64,000 bases of DNA. It comes from Lottiidibacillus patelloidae (lineage in GTDB: Bacteria; Bacillota; Bacilli; Bacillales; SA5d-4). Shown here one piece after another: positions 8,314 to 17,825 of the stretch (within the stretch, counting starts at the first letter, position 1; each line of letters opens with the position of its first letter). A program made the translations under genes and the position numbers. The stretch lies in contig NZ_NPIA01000002.1 in the NCBI RefSeq assembly GCF_002262935.1, positions 1-64,000 of the forward strand, given 5' to 3'. Below the pieces are notes generated by a model, which saw only the letters and a list, made by a program, of their open reading frames with translations, was not told the DNA's origin and made no database searches.

Positions 8314-10701
8314 TTATAATTGTACACGTTTCAAACGTAATGCATTTGCTACGACAGAAACGGAACTAAATGCCATCGCAAGACCTGCTATCCATGGTTC
8401 AAGCAAGCCTGCTGCGGCAATTGGAATTCCTGCCGAATTATAAGCTAAAGCCCAAAATAAGTTTTGTTTAATATTTTTCATTGTTAAACGGCTTAGCTTG
8501 ATTGCTTTTGGCAAGTGATCTAACTTTCCACCAACAAGTGTTATATCTGCCGCTTCAATGGCAACATCCGTACCTGTCCCAATAGCAATACCTATGTCAG
8601 CAGTAGCTAAGGCTGGCGCATCATTGACACCATCACCGACCATCGCTACTATTTTACCTTGTTTTTGTAATTCTTCTACCTTTTTTGCTTTTTCATCTGG
8701 GAGTACTTCAGCAAAAACATGATCGATACCAGCTTGTTTAGCAAGTTCATTTGCCGTACGTTTATTATCACCAGTTAACATATATACTTCAATATTTTCG
8801 TCTTTAAGTTTTTGTATCGTTTGCTTTGCTTCATCTTTAATCGTATCTGCTACTGCAATAATTGCTGCCATTTTCCCATCTATTGCAAAAAGCATTACTG
8901 TTTTACCTTCATTTTCTAACGCTTCAACTTTCTGCGTGTAAAAAGATATATCAACAGAGTGTTCAGCCATTAGCTTCCTAGTACCAGCCAAAATAGTCTG
9001 TTCGTCTGCTCTCGCTATTATTCCATGACCTGGTACTGCTTCAAAAGATTCAATTTCCTTTTCCTCTACATTTTGTTTACGTCCATAGTTAACAATTGCC
9101 TCTGCAAGTGGATGTTCAGATGAAGCTTCAGCAGCAATAATGTATGGAAGTGCTTTTTCGTTAATTAACTCTATATCAGTCACTTCAGGTTTTCCTTTTG
9201 TAATCGTACCTGTCTTATCCAGCACAACAGCGTTCACTTTATGTGTCGTTTCTAAATATTCGCCGCCTTTAAATAAGACTCCGTGCTCCGCACCTTTTCC
9301 TGTACCAACCATAATTGATGTTGGAGTTGCTAATCCTAATGCACAAGGGCAAGCAATAACTAAAACTGCAATAGCAATTTTAATTGCTCCCGGTAAATCA
9401 CCAGGTGTAAGGAAGAAAAACCACGTAATAAAAGTAGCAATTGCAATCGCCACAACTACAGGAACGAAATACCCTGATATCGTATCTGCTAAACGTTGAA
9501 TCGGTGCTTTCGAACCTTGGGCATCTTCAACAATTTTGATTATACTTGCGAGTACTGTATCTTTTCCTACTTTTGTTGCTTTAACTTCAATGGAGCCATT
9601 TTTATTAATTGTAGAACCAATTACGTGATCATTTAATTTTTTATCAACTGGAATAGACTCACCTGTAATCATCGATTCATCGATGGCAGTTCGACCTTTT
9701 ACTATCATTCCATCAACAGGAATTTTCTCTCCTGGTTTAACTAATAGGCGGTCGCCTGCTTTCACTTCTTCAAGAGGAACTTTCACAAAGCTATTTTCGC
9801 GAAAAACTGTCGCTTCTTTCACTTGTAGCTCTGCAAGCTTAGAAATTGCTGCTGTCGTCCTACCTTTTGCTAGGGTTTCAAAATATTTACCCAATAAAAT
9901 TAATGTAATTAACACCGCACTTGTTTCGAAGTATAAATGTGGCATGTAGCTTGGATCAAATATCGTGCGAATCGATTCACTCAAGCTATAAAAATAGGCT
10001 GCTGATGTCCCAAGCGCTACTAGAACGTCCATGTTTGCACTTTTTGATCTTAAGTTTTTATATGCTCCTCTATAAAAAGGTGCACCGATATAAAATTGGA
10101 CCGGAGTAGCAAATAATAACTGGAACCAAGGATTCATTAAAAGTGCAGGCATCGGTAACCCAGTATCAAACGGCATATGAGCAATCATCGTATATAAAAG
10201 AGGTAATGACAAAAAGATGGATAAGAGTAATGTTCTTTTTTTCTCTTGCAATTCCACTTCTTTCTTCTGGGACTTTCCTTTATTATCTGTTTTTAATTCA
10301 GCTTGGTATCCAATGTTATTGATTTTCGTAATAATTTCTTCTTGTGTGCTTACACCTGAAAGATACTTTACTGTCGCCGTTTCTGTTGTCAGGTTTACGG
10401 TTGCTTCTACTCCTGAAATTTTATTAAGAACTTTTTCAATTCTTGCTGAACATGCAGCACATGTCATTCCAGTGATAGTTAATTCAAGCTTTTCTTCTTT
10501 GACACCATAGCCAATTTTCTCAATCTTATTTATTATTTCCTGCTCTGAAAATTTCTCATCTTCAAAACTAATTGTTGCTTTTTCTAATGGGAGGTTGACT
10601 GTTGCATCGATTCCATCTTGCTTATTCAACACTTTCTCAATTCTCGTTGAACATGCTGCACATGTCATTCCAGTAATATCTAAAGTAATTTGTTTTTTCA
10701 T
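8314..10701 (-). CDS. copA: Cu(I)-exporting P1B-type ATPase CopA
   Basis: A 795-residue P-type ATPase that exports Cu(I) using ATP. It has two N-terminal HMA domains with MTCAAC sites (Cys14/17 and Cys81/84), the actuator motif TGES (346-349), the transmembrane CPC motif (451-453), the phosphorylated DKTGT (495-499), the HP dipeptide (530-531), GDGVND (689-694), and the YN (754-755) and late MxxSS elements that mark the P1B-1 copper group. The length is typical. It lies 12 bp after csoR and is expected to be induced by copper through CsoR. Confidence 0.98.
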   Translation of the reverse strand: MKKQITLDITGMTCAACSTRIEKVLNKQDGIDATVNLPLEKATISFEDEKFSEQEIINKIEKIGYGVKEEKLELTITGMTCAACSARIEKVLNKISGVEATVNLTTETATVKYLSGVSTQEEIITKINNIGYQAELKTDNKGKSQKKEVELQEKKRTLLLSIFLSLPLLYTMIAHMPFDTGLPMPALLMNPWFQLLFATPVQFYIGAPFYRGAYKNLRSKSANMDVLVALGTSAAYFYSLSESIRTIFDPSYMPHLYFETSAVLITLILLGKYFETLAKGRTTAAISKLAELQVKEATVFRENSFVKVPLEEVKAGDRLLVKPGEKIPVDGMIVKGRTAIDESMITGESIPVDKKLNDHVIGSTINKNGSIEVKATKVGKDTVLASIIKIVEDAQGSKAPIQRLADTISGYFVPVVVAIAIATFITWFFFLTPGDLPGAIKIAIAVLVIACPCALGLATPTSIMVGTGKGAEHGVLFKGGEYLETTHKVNAVVLDKTGTITKGKPEVTDIELINEKALPYIIAAEASSEHPLAEAIVNYGRKQNVEEKEIESFEAVPGHGIIARADEQTILAGTRKLMAEHSVDISFYTQKVEALENEGKTVMLFAIDGKMAAIIAVADTIKDEAKQTIQKLKDENIEVYMLTGDNKRTANELAKQAGIDHVFAEVLPDEKAKKVEELQKQGKIVAMVGDGVNDAPALATADIGIAIGTGTDVAIEAADITLVGGKLDHLPKAIKLSRLTMKNIKQNLFWALAYNSAGIPIAAAGLLEPWIAGLAMAFSSVSVVANALRLKRVQL

Positions 10702-10713
10702 TGTGCTCCCCCT

Positions 10714-11001
10714 TTACTTTGAAAACTGTTGAATAACCTTCATCAGTTCGTCAATTGAGGCATCACCATTTCCTTCTTTAATTGCATTTGCAACACAATG
10801 ATGTGTATGCTTTTCCATTAAGTGAAAGCCTACTTTTTTTAAAGCTGCATTGATCGCTGACATTTGTACTAAAATATCGACACAGTAACGGTCTTCCTCA
10901 ACCATTTTTTGAATACCTCTTACTTGACCTTCGACACGCTTAAGTCGATTTAAGACAAGCTGCTTATCTTCATCTGATTGGAGACTATGTTTTCGGTTCA
11001 T
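10714..11001 (-). CDS. csoR: Copper-sensing repressor CsoR
   Basis: A 95-residue all-helical DUF156 repressor. The copper ligands fit the CsoR spacing: Cys40, His65, Cys69 (25 and 4 residues apart, as in B. subtilis Cys45/His70/Cys74). Binding Cu(I) releases it from DNA and derepresses copA-copZ. It is the first gene of the operon, with an operator/promoter 30 bp upstream. Confidence 0.96.
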   Translation of the reverse strand: MNRKHSLQSDEDKQLVLNRLKRVEGQVRGIQKMVEEDRYCVDILVQMSAINAALKKVGFHLMEKHTHHCVANAIKEGNGDASIDELMKVIQQFSK

Positions 11002-11031
11002 CGTACCAACCCTTTCTAACGCTCTTTATAT

Positions 11032-11063
11032 ATACTATACCCCCGTATAGTATTTTATGTCAA
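11032..11063 (-). promoter_or_regulatory. csoR-copA-copZ promoter and CsoR operator
   Basis: A perfect inverted repeat, ATACTATA, a 6-bp CCCCCG centre, then TATAGTAT (11032-11053), matches the GC-centred dyad bound by CsoR. On the minus strand TTGACA (11058-11063) and TATAGT (11034-11039) with an 18-bp spacer form the promoter. The operator covers the -10 and most of the spacer, so CsoR would block RNA polymerase. The -35 overlaps the last codon and stop of the preceding gene. Confidence 0.85.
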
Positions 11064-11608
11064 TTCATCTGCTTCTTTCTAAAGTAGTAAATCATAAAAA
11101 TTACTAACACAATTCCTAAAATTACTTTCCCCTCAGCAGAAAAACTTATCACTTCATTCATCGAGTATGCCTCGAGCAAAGTTGCTGGAAACTTCCCAAG
11201 TGAACTTGCTAGAAAATAGGTTACTAACGATACTTCACCTAACGCAGCAAACATTGTAACTAATCCAGAAGGCATAAACGGTAAAAGGCGAAGCCATAAA
11301 ATGAGGATAAAAGCATCTTTCCCCTTCGCTGATAAAAGTAATTTGACCTTTGGATGTTTCAACTGACTTTTAACAGAAAAAATGTTAAAACCTTTCCTGT
11401 ATGCAAGAAAAGCAATAACAGCACCAACTGCTTCACCTATAAACGAGATCCACATCCCTTCCCAAAAGCCGAAAAATGTCACATTCACTGCGGTAATGAA
11501 TACTGATGGTACTATAGCCAAAAGTGCAATGATAATGTTTACAGTAATACTTATAATAATGGCGAATTCTTTATATGTAACTAATAGTTCGAATAATTGC
11601 TCTTTCAA
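11060..11608 (-). CDS. TVP38/TMEM64 (VTT domain) membrane protein
   Basis: A 182-residue DedA-superfamily membrane protein with about five membrane segments. It shows the family's two marks: an FIGEAVGAVIAFLAYRKG segment (about residues 55-72) and RLLPFMPSGLVTM (about 106-118). Family members are proposed to move lipids or ions, but this one's substrate is unknown. Its stop codon abuts the copper promoter, so it could read into csoR when highly expressed. Confidence 0.85.
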   Translation of the reverse strand: MKEQLFELLVTYKEFAIIISITVNIIIALLAIVPSVFITAVNVTFFGFWEGMWISFIGEAVGAVIAFLAYRKGFNIFSVKSQLKHPKVKLLLSAKGKDAFILILWLRLLPFMPSGLVTMFAALGEVSLVTYFLASSLGKFPATLLEAYSMNEVISFSAEGKVILGIVLVIFMIYYFRKKQMN

Positions 11609-11692
11609 AAAAATAACCTCACTTTTATTAACTTGTCCTACAAAAACAAATTATTCATTACGAATAACTAATTATGGAAAGGATGGTAAACG

Positions 11693-11848
11693 ATGAAAAA
11701 AAGTCTTGAAGATAAAATTGAAGAAAAGAGACGTGAGCTTGTCGATTCCATTATTTCTTATGGTGTTTCTTCTCCAGAAGTGTTAAAAATTAGTGAAGAA
11801 TTAGACGAAATAATAAATACTTATCAATCTGCTTCATCCGAAAATTAA
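11693..11848 (+). CDS. Spo0E-like aspartyl phosphatase
   Basis: A 51-residue protein with the Spo0E family pattern: an N-terminal helix, then SYGVSSPEVLKISEELDEII, which contains the SxxLD-type (SEELD) motif. Known members dephosphorylate Spo0A~P and so delay sporulation. AAAGGA lies 9 bases before the ATG. In B. subtilis a Spo0E-like gene (ynzD) lies between yneF and ccdA; this gene holds the equivalent place, so it is probably the ynzD counterpart. It ends in a strong terminator. Confidence 0.85.
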   Translation: MKKSLEDKIEEKRRELVDSIISYGVSSPEVLKISEELDEIINTYQSASSEN

Positions 11849-11862
11849 TTCTGTAATATATT

Positions 11863-11896
11863 AACAACGCTTAGTACGTACTAAGCGTTGTTTTAC
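11863..11896. terminator. Terminator after the Spo0E-like gene
   Basis: A perfect inverted repeat, AACAACGCTTAGTAC with GTACTAAGCGTTGTT, followed by TTTT on the plus strand. It also sits just beyond the 3' end of the minus-strand NUDIX gene and could serve both. Confidence 0.85.
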
Positions 11897-11906
11897 GTTT
11901 ATTAAT

Positions 11907-12329
11907 CTAAATCAACTCTTTCATCTGAAAGATACCATTCGTCTCAAAATCAGAAATAATATTATCTGGTAGTAACTGTTTTAGCTCTTCCTTTGTCGCC
12001 CAACAATAATCTGAGTGTTCATTTGATAAAGAAACCCGATTACTCTTACACTCACATAAATATGTCATAATGACAACTTGTCTATTTTCACTTGTATGAA
12101 ATGTCGTTGCATATAATAGTCTGCCAACAGTAATCTTTACTCCAATTTCTTCCTCAGCTTCTCTTATTAATGCCTCTTCTAAACCTTCACCGAACTCTAA
12201 TTTTCCACCAACACACTCCCACGTTCCACCTCCAACATGCGCATTCGTGCTTCTTTTTACAATTAAGACTTTTCCTTTATGTATAATAACCCCTTTTAAA
12301 GCTAGAACTATCTTATTTTCCATGATCAC
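11907..12329 (-). CDS. NUDIX hydrolase
   Basis: A 140-residue NUDIX pyrophosphohydrolase. The full Nudix box lies at about residues 41-63: GGKLEFGEG, then REAEEEIGV at the right spacing. The preceding GTWECVG is typical of MutT/ADP-ribose-type enzymes, but the substrate cannot be assigned. GTG at 12329 is used because GGAG lies 8 bases upstream; the ATG two codons later is the alternative. It is monocistronic. Confidence 0.9.
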   Translation of the reverse strand: MIMENKIVLALKGVIIHKGKVLIVKRSTNAHVGGGTWECVGGKLEFGEGLEEALIREAEEEIGVKITVGRLLYATTFHTSENRQVVIMTYLCECKSNRVSLSNEHSDYCWATKEELKQLLPDNIISDFETNGIFQMKELI

Positions 12330-12435
12330 CTATCCCACTCCAAAACTTGTACTTGTTTTATATTTTACTAATACTTTAATGTTTGTATCAAAGAAAAGCG
12401 TTAAACCTTATTCAGATTCAACGCTTTACATCTTA

Positions 12436-14244
12436 TTATTGGTTTGCACTTACTTTATCTGTAACTTGCCCTTGTTGCAATAAATACATTTTGTAATATA
12501 AACCTTTGTGAGCAAGAAGTTCTTGGTGGTTTCCACGTTCCACAATTTCCCCTTGATGCAAAACTAAAATTTGATCTGCATCTTGAATGGTAGATAAACG
12601 ATGCGCGATCGCAATTGTAGTACGACCTTTTCGCATTTTATTAAGTGCTACTTGGATTAATTCTTCTGTTTCTGTATCGATACTAGCGGTTGCTTCATCT
12701 AAAACTAAAATTTTAGGATTTATAGCCATCGTTCTTGCAAATGAAACTAGCTGACGCTGCCCACTTGAAAACGTCGAACCACGTTCTCCAACTTTTTCTT
12801 CATAACCATTAGGAAGCTTTTCAATAAACTTATCAGCTTGAACAAACTTAGCTGCACGAATCACATCTTCATCTGTAATGTCTTCATTATACAACCTAAT
12901 ATTTTGTTTAATATCCCCAACGAAAAGAAAAGGATCTTGAAGGACAAGTCCCATTTTTGTACGAAGCTCTTCATCTTCATAAGTCATTAATGGTTGACCG
13001 TCGATTTTTATTTCGCCCCGATTAATCGCGTAGAAGCGCATTAAAAGGTTTATGATGGAACTTTTACCTGATCCAGTATGACCAACGAGGGCAACTGTCT
13101 CCCCTGGATTTGCCGTAAAGGTAATATTTTTTAAGACATCGTTTCTTCCATCATATGAAAAGGAAACATCCTTAAATTCAATTTTCCCGTCTGTAATGGA
13201 TGCTTTATTCTTTTCATCCTGAAACTCTTTTTGAATAGTTGGTGCATTTTCTGTTTCATCTAATAAGTGAAAAACACGCCCACCGGCAACAATTGCTTGT
13301 TGGAAAATAGATAATTGTTGCATCATACGATTAACAGGTTCAAAGAAACGCTCTAAATAGTTAATAAAAGCGTATAACACTCCGATTTCAACAGCTGATG
13401 TTAAAGAAGTCATTCCAAAATAGTAAAGCACTAAAATTAACGAGAAAATCCAAACGAGATCAACTGCTGGACGGAGTAATAATCCATCAAGTTTCATATT
13501 TTTAATAGCCGCTCCGAAGTGGTCGTCATTTATCTTGGCAAATTCTTTTCGAAGACGCTTTTCTTGTCTAAATACTTGAATAATTGTCATCCCTTGCAAA
13601 GACTCACTTATTTTAGCATTTAGTTGGCTAAGCTTTTCACGCATTTGGCTATAGTACTTTGAACTAAAGTAGCGATACATCACCATAATGGTAAAAATAA
13701 TTGGGATTAGTAATAAGCAGAATAATGCTAAATTTACATTTAAGTAGAACATTCCGATGAAAATACCGATTAAGAAAACACCACTTTGCACAAACGTCGA
13801 CATAACGCTAACGAACATTTCTTTAATCGCTTCCGTATCGTTTGTAATGCGCGACACTAGGCTTCCACCTGGAGTTTTGTCAAAAAACTTCAAGCCAAGT
13901 CTTTGAACTTTTGAAAATACGTCTATTCTTAATTGTTGGACGATTTTCAGTGCAATTTTTTGGAACATTACTTTTTGATAATAGTTAAACACGACAGAAA
14001 GTAAGTGTAACCCTAAATAACCGATAGCTAAATAGAGCAAGGGCTCATAAGGAAAGTTCCTCGGTGTTAAATAATCATCTAAAAAGATCTTAATTAGTAT
14101 CGGTCCAATAATTTGCCCAGCAGTACTTAAGAACAATAGTACAAAAGCTATCGATAATGCTTTTTTATGAGAGAGTGAGTAGCGAAGAAGTCTCACTAAA
14201 ATACCACGTTGTTCAATAGAGAGTTTTTGCAATTTACTTTTCAT
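12436..14244 (-). CDS. yheH: Heterodimeric ABC exporter subunit, YheH/BmrD-like
   Basis: A 602-residue type IV ABC half-transporter: six membrane helices (about residues 30-320), then an ATPase domain with Walker A GHTGSGKSS, Q-loop, Walker B VLDEATAS with the catalytic glutamate, and H-loop AHRLS. The signature is FSSGQ rather than LSGGQ. The start overlaps the stop of the upstream half-transporter by 11 bp, so the two are translationally coupled and should form a heterodimer. By similarity of the partner to YheI, a multidrug exporter such as BmrCD is likely. Other B. subtilis pairs (YfiB/YfiC, YknU/YknV) are alternatives. Confidence 0.88.
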   Translation of the reverse strand: MKSKLQKLSIEQRGILVRLLRYSLSHKKALSIAFVLLFLSTAGQIIGPILIKIFLDDYLTPRNFPYEPLLYLAIGYLGLHLLSVVFNYYQKVMFQKIALKIVQQLRIDVFSKVQRLGLKFFDKTPGGSLVSRITNDTEAIKEMFVSVMSTFVQSGVFLIGIFIGMFYLNVNLALFCLLLIPIIFTIMVMYRYFSSKYYSQMREKLSQLNAKISESLQGMTIIQVFRQEKRLRKEFAKINDDHFGAAIKNMKLDGLLLRPAVDLVWIFSLILVLYYFGMTSLTSAVEIGVLYAFINYLERFFEPVNRMMQQLSIFQQAIVAGGRVFHLLDETENAPTIQKEFQDEKNKASITDGKIEFKDVSFSYDGRNDVLKNITFTANPGETVALVGHTGSGKSSIINLLMRFYAINRGEIKIDGQPLMTYEDEELRTKMGLVLQDPFLFVGDIKQNIRLYNEDITDEDVIRAAKFVQADKFIEKLPNGYEEKVGERGSTFSSGQRQLVSFARTMAINPKILVLDEATASIDTETEELIQVALNKMRKGRTTIAIAHRLSTIQDADQILVLHQGEIVERGNHQELLAHKGLYYKMYLLQQGQVTDKVSANQ

Positions 14245-16054
14245 CTGTCGCCCCTCCTTGCTCTACTTCTGACTCTAGCTGCTGACGGTTATACATCTTT
14301 TTGTACCAACCTTCTTCATTCATAAGGTCCATATGTGAACCTCGTTGAACAATCTTTCCTTCATCAAGAACAAGGATTAAGTCAGCATGTTCGATTGCAC
14401 TTAATCGATGCGCTGTTATGAAAGTAGTTTTTCCTTGACGATTATTGCGAAGTGCAGTTAATATTTGTTCTTCCGTTTTCGCATCGACTGCTGATAATGA
14501 ATCATCTAACATTAAAATTTCTGGTTCCATCATCAATGCTCGTGCGATGGATATACGCTGCTTTTGTCCTCCTGATAATGTAACACCGCGTTCTCCAACT
14601 GTTGTTTCATATCCGTTCTCAAAACGGAGGATATCTTCATGGATATTCGCAAGCTTCGCAGCATTAATTACTTGTTTCCTATTTGCTTCAGGCTTTGCAA
14701 AAGCAATGTTTTCCGCTATTGTTGCAGAAAATAAAAAGTGATCTTGTGGCACATACCCTAATGCACTTCTAAGTCCATTCATTGTGTAATCTGTAATTTT
14801 TTCATCACCGATAGAGATTGTTCCATTAGTAATATCAAATTCACGAGTTAATAATTTTAGAAGTGTCGTTTTTCCACTACCTGTTTTACCGACAATACCA
14901 ACTGTTTGTCCACGCTTAAGAGAGAATTTGATATTCGTTAACGCACTTTCTTCTGTGTTTGGATATAAGAAGGATGAAATGTTATATTCGATGTCACCAG
15001 TTGGCTTTTCATCAATTGCATCTTCTTTATCTACTATATCTTTTTTCACTTTTAATAGTGATGATACTCGGTCATAAGAAGCTCTACCACGCTCAACAAT
15101 ATTAAATAACCAACCGAATGCAAGCATTGGCCAGATTAAAAGTCCTAAATAAATAGTAAAGGAAGTTAGTTCTCCTAACGTCATTTCTCCGTTTACGACA
15201 AAGCGCGCTCCAAAAGTAATAGCTAAAAAGAACGACAGTCCGACAATTAATGAAATCGTTGGATCAAATAAAGAATCTACTTTAGCAACAGATACATTTT
15301 TCGCCACAACGTCATCTGATTCCTTACGAAAAGCTTCGATATCTTCATCTTCTTGACCGAACGTTTTAATGACACGTACACCTGAAATACTTTCTTGTAC
15401 TTTATCATTTAAACTTGAAAAAGCCTCCTGAGCTTTATGGAAACGCTTATGTAACATCGAACCATAAAGTTTCGTTGCAAGTGCCATGAACGGCATCGGA
15501 ATTAATGCAATTAATGTTAGCTTCCAACTTATCGTTGTCGCCATTGCGATTAAGACAAAGCTTCCAAGTGTAATTGAGTCAACTAATGTTAACACTCCTG
15601 CTCCGGCAGTCATTTGGATAGCTACTAAGTCATTTGTCGAATGTGCCATTAAGTCCCCAATACGGCGCTTTTGATAGAAATTAGGCGACATGTTTGTAAA
15701 ATGTTCATATAGCCTGTTTCGTAATAATCTAGATAAGCGGTGAGCTGATCCAAAAATCATAATACGCCATACAAAACGTAATCCATATAATGCGAAACCT
15801 GTGAATAGTAAAATGCCAATAAGTTTCATTAATGTCACTTCTGTCAGTGCATTTTCACCGATAATGAAAAGAAAAGTTTTAATTAAGATTCCTTTTTCTT
15901 CAACGGTATTGCCTTGAATTAAATCAACAACCACCCCGACAACTTTAGGTGGGATTAGCTCTAAAAATGATACAATTGCTAAAATAAAAATACCCGATAA
16001 ATACCGCCATTTGGCTTGCTTAAAATACCACATTAAATCGAGAAACACTCGCAT
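14234..16054 (-). CDS. yheI: Heterodimeric ABC exporter subunit, YheI/BmrC-like
   Basis: A 606-residue ABC half-transporter with six membrane helices and an ATPase domain: Walker A GKTGSGKTT, signature LSGGQKQRIS, H-loop AHRLS. Walker B ends LMLDDSLS, so the catalytic glutamate is aspartate, as in BmrC. This makes one of the two ATP sites of the heterodimer degenerate. Stretches such as RRIGDLMAHSTNDL and FSSLNDKVQESISGVRVIK fit my memory of YheI. It is the first gene of the pair. A regulatory leader like that of B. subtilis bmrCD was not identified upstream. Confidence 0.9.
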   Translation of the reverse strand: MRVFLDLMWYFKQAKWRYLSGIFILAIVSFLELIPPKVVGVVVDLIQGNTVEEKGILIKTFLFIIGENALTEVTLMKLIGILLFTGFALYGLRFVWRIMIFGSAHRLSRLLRNRLYEHFTNMSPNFYQKRRIGDLMAHSTNDLVAIQMTAGAGVLTLVDSITLGSFVLIAMATTISWKLTLIALIPMPFMALATKLYGSMLHKRFHKAQEAFSSLNDKVQESISGVRVIKTFGQEDEDIEAFRKESDDVVAKNVSVAKVDSLFDPTISLIVGLSFFLAITFGARFVVNGEMTLGELTSFTIYLGLLIWPMLAFGWLFNIVERGRASYDRVSSLLKVKKDIVDKEDAIDEKPTGDIEYNISSFLYPNTEESALTNIKFSLKRGQTVGIVGKTGSGKTTLLKLLTREFDITNGTISIGDEKITDYTMNGLRSALGYVPQDHFLFSATIAENIAFAKPEANRKQVINAAKLANIHEDILRFENGYETTVGERGVTLSGGQKQRISIARALMMEPEILMLDDSLSAVDAKTEEQILTALRNNRQGKTTFITAHRLSAIEHADLILVLDEGKIVQRGSHMDLMNEEGWYKKMYNRQQLESEVEQGGATDEK

Positions 16055-16183
16055 ATGTAGCTACCTCCCTTGATGCATTTTTATTTCGACTTACGAATTT
16101 TTAATCCTAGATTAATAGTAGCAGAGAACTGAAAGCGGAAACAATAAAAATATGTAAATTATTAATAAATTTTTCCTGCAGAA

Positions 16184-16208
16184 AAAAACACGGTATAACC
16201 CGTGTTTT
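16184..16208 (-). terminator. Terminator of the mnmH-NUDIX transcript
   Basis: AAACACGG and CCGTGTTT pair around TATAAC-type loop sequence, followed on the minus strand by a T run. It overlaps the stop codon of the NUDIX gene. Confidence 0.85.
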
Positions 16209-16674
16209 ATGTTGCTCTAATTAAGGTTTCATCAATCTTCTTTTTTTCTTCGTTCCATTTCACGTGAATCTCAAACGTACCTTCTTTAAAAAAGTATGGC
16301 AGTCTTTGTTTAAACCAATCTTGCATTGGTAAACTAGTAGCATTTTCTTTTGCTACCCATTCCAATTCGCCCTCTGGAGGATTGTCTAGAAGCTTGCCAC
16401 TAAAAGAGTTTGTCCAATAATTAAATACCATATAACGAACATTTCCTTGCTCATTAACGTATTCATCTATCCCTTTATAAACAAGATTACTAACAAGTAA
16501 ACCTGTTTCTTCCTTCACTTCTCGAATGGCACAATCTAGTATACTTTCAGGGAAATCCACTTTCCCTCCAGGTGCAAGATAACCTGGATAACCTTTTTCA
16601 GAAGGTCGCTTCATTAATAGTATGTGTCCATCATTCTCTATCACTGTCATCGTAAAAAGTTTATGTTCTACCAT
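16207..16674 (-). CDS. NUDIX hydrolase (MutT-like)
   Basis: A 155-residue NUDIX protein with an intact box (GGKVDFPES, then REVKEETGL), the form common in Bacillus 8-oxo-dGTP diphosphatase-like proteins. The C-terminus FEIHVKWNEEK also fits that group, but the substrate is not proven. The start at 16674 follows GGGGGA by 7 bases; an ATG five codons upstream would place that sequence inside the gene. It follows mnmH by 20 bp and is probably co-transcribed with it. Confidence 0.88.
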   Translation of the reverse strand: MVEHKLFTMTVIENDGHILLMKRPSEKGYPGYLAPGGKVDFPESILDCAIREVKEETGLLVSNLVYKGIDEYVNEQGNVRYMVFNYWTNSFSGKLLDNPPEGELEWVAKENATSLPMQDWFKQRLPYFFKEGTFEIHVKWNEEKKKIDETLIRAT

Positions 16675-16694
16675 TGTTGTATCCCCCATTACCT

Positions 16695-17747
16695 TTACGA
16701 AGTTTTTTTAAGTTGAGTAGTTAAAAATTGTGTTAGTTTTTCTAGACCTTCGTTTAACGAAGACATTTCTATCACATGCTGCTTATTTTTCATTTGCTGT
16801 ATTTGATACTCATATCTTTGATCATAATAATCTGCCATTAGTATTTTATATATAAGTTTATAGTCTCCGTTTTGTTTAGCAGACAAAATTTTCTCTCTTA
16901 TTGGTTGATTGAGTCTTTTTTCTAAGTGGCCTAACGCTTCATCAATATTTGTTTTATATTTACTAGGATCATATATGGTATAAATATTTTCGACTCGTTT
17001 TTCAAGTGGATAAGATATTAGAATTTGTTCTCCTACTACTTTTCCTTGTAAGATAAAATTAGGAATAACCACTTTACCAATTCGCTTACTCTCACCTTCA
17101 ATTAGTATATATTGAGCATCTTTTAACTTCTCTAATTCTTGTACAAGCAGCATTTCAAACGTTTTTTGGGAATTGGGTTTCATACCTATTTGGCCAAATA
17201 TGGAACCGCGGTGACCAGCTAATCCTTCTAAATCTAGTACAGGATATCCTAGCTTTTTTAGAGATTGTAGTAGGTCGGTTTTTCTTGAACCAGTATACCC
17301 GTTAAGTACAATAAACGATCTCGAACGGTTTTCTTGTTTCTTTAATTTAGCAATGATTTCTTGACGGAACGCCCGGATTCCACCTCTAAGTTGTGTGCAT
17401 GGTAGACCCATCATTGCCATAGTCACCACGAAACTTCTACTTCTCATTCCACCACGTGCGCAATAGAATAGAACTTCATTCTTCGCCGTCTCTATAAGTA
17501 AGTCTCTTAATTGCTTATAAAATCCAGGTAATTTAGGAGCAAATAGTTGTAAACCTAACTCTTTCGCATCTTCTTCTCCTACTCGTTTATAAATAGTACC
17601 TATCTTTGCTCGTTCTTCATCTGAGAAAATCGGGATGTTAATTGCTTCTGGAATGTGAAATTCTTCATATTCTTTAGGTGAACGAACATCAATGATTAAT
17701 TGCGATCTCGCGTCTATTTGTTCAATATCTTTTAACGTCACTTCCAC
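16695..17747 (-). CDS. mnmH: tRNA 2-selenouridine synthase MnmH (SelU/YbbB)
   Basis: A 350-residue two-domain enzyme that replaces sulfur with selenium in the wobble 2-thiouridine of certain tRNAs, via a geranylated intermediate. The N-terminal rhodanese domain has the catalytic Cys96 in FYCARGGMRS. The C-terminal P-loop domain has GYTGSRKT (150-157). The length is typical. It needs selenophosphate made by SelD, which is not in this window. It is rare among Bacillus core genes and has been placed between yneF and the rest of the yne block, which suggests acquisition. Confidence 0.93.
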   Translation of the reverse strand: MEVTLKDIEQIDARSQLIIDVRSPKEYEEFHIPEAINIPIFSDEERAKIGTIYKRVGEEDAKELGLQLFAPKLPGFYKQLRDLLIETAKNEVLFYCARGGMRSRSFVVTMAMMGLPCTQLRGGIRAFRQEIIAKLKKQENRSRSFIVLNGYTGSRKTDLLQSLKKLGYPVLDLEGLAGHRGSIFGQIGMKPNSQKTFEMLLVQELEKLKDAQYILIEGESKRIGKVVIPNFILQGKVVGEQILISYPLEKRVENIYTIYDPSKYKTNIDEALGHLEKRLNQPIREKILSAKQNGDYKLIYKILMADYYDQRYEYQIQQMKNKQHVIEMSSLNEGLEKLTQFLTTQLKKTS

Positions 17748-17784
17748 CTATCATCACTCTCCTGTTTGACATATTATAACAAAA

Positions 17785-17822
17785 AAAGAAAGGACACTCT
17801 AATTTAAGAGTGTCCTTTCTAA
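17785..17822 (-). terminator. Terminator after yneF
   Basis: AGAAAGGACACTCT and AGAGTGTCCTTTCT form a 14-bp perfect stem around AATTTA, with a T run on the minus strand. It ends the yneF transcript just before the mnmH promoter region. Confidence 0.92.
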
Positions 17823-17825
17823 CTA

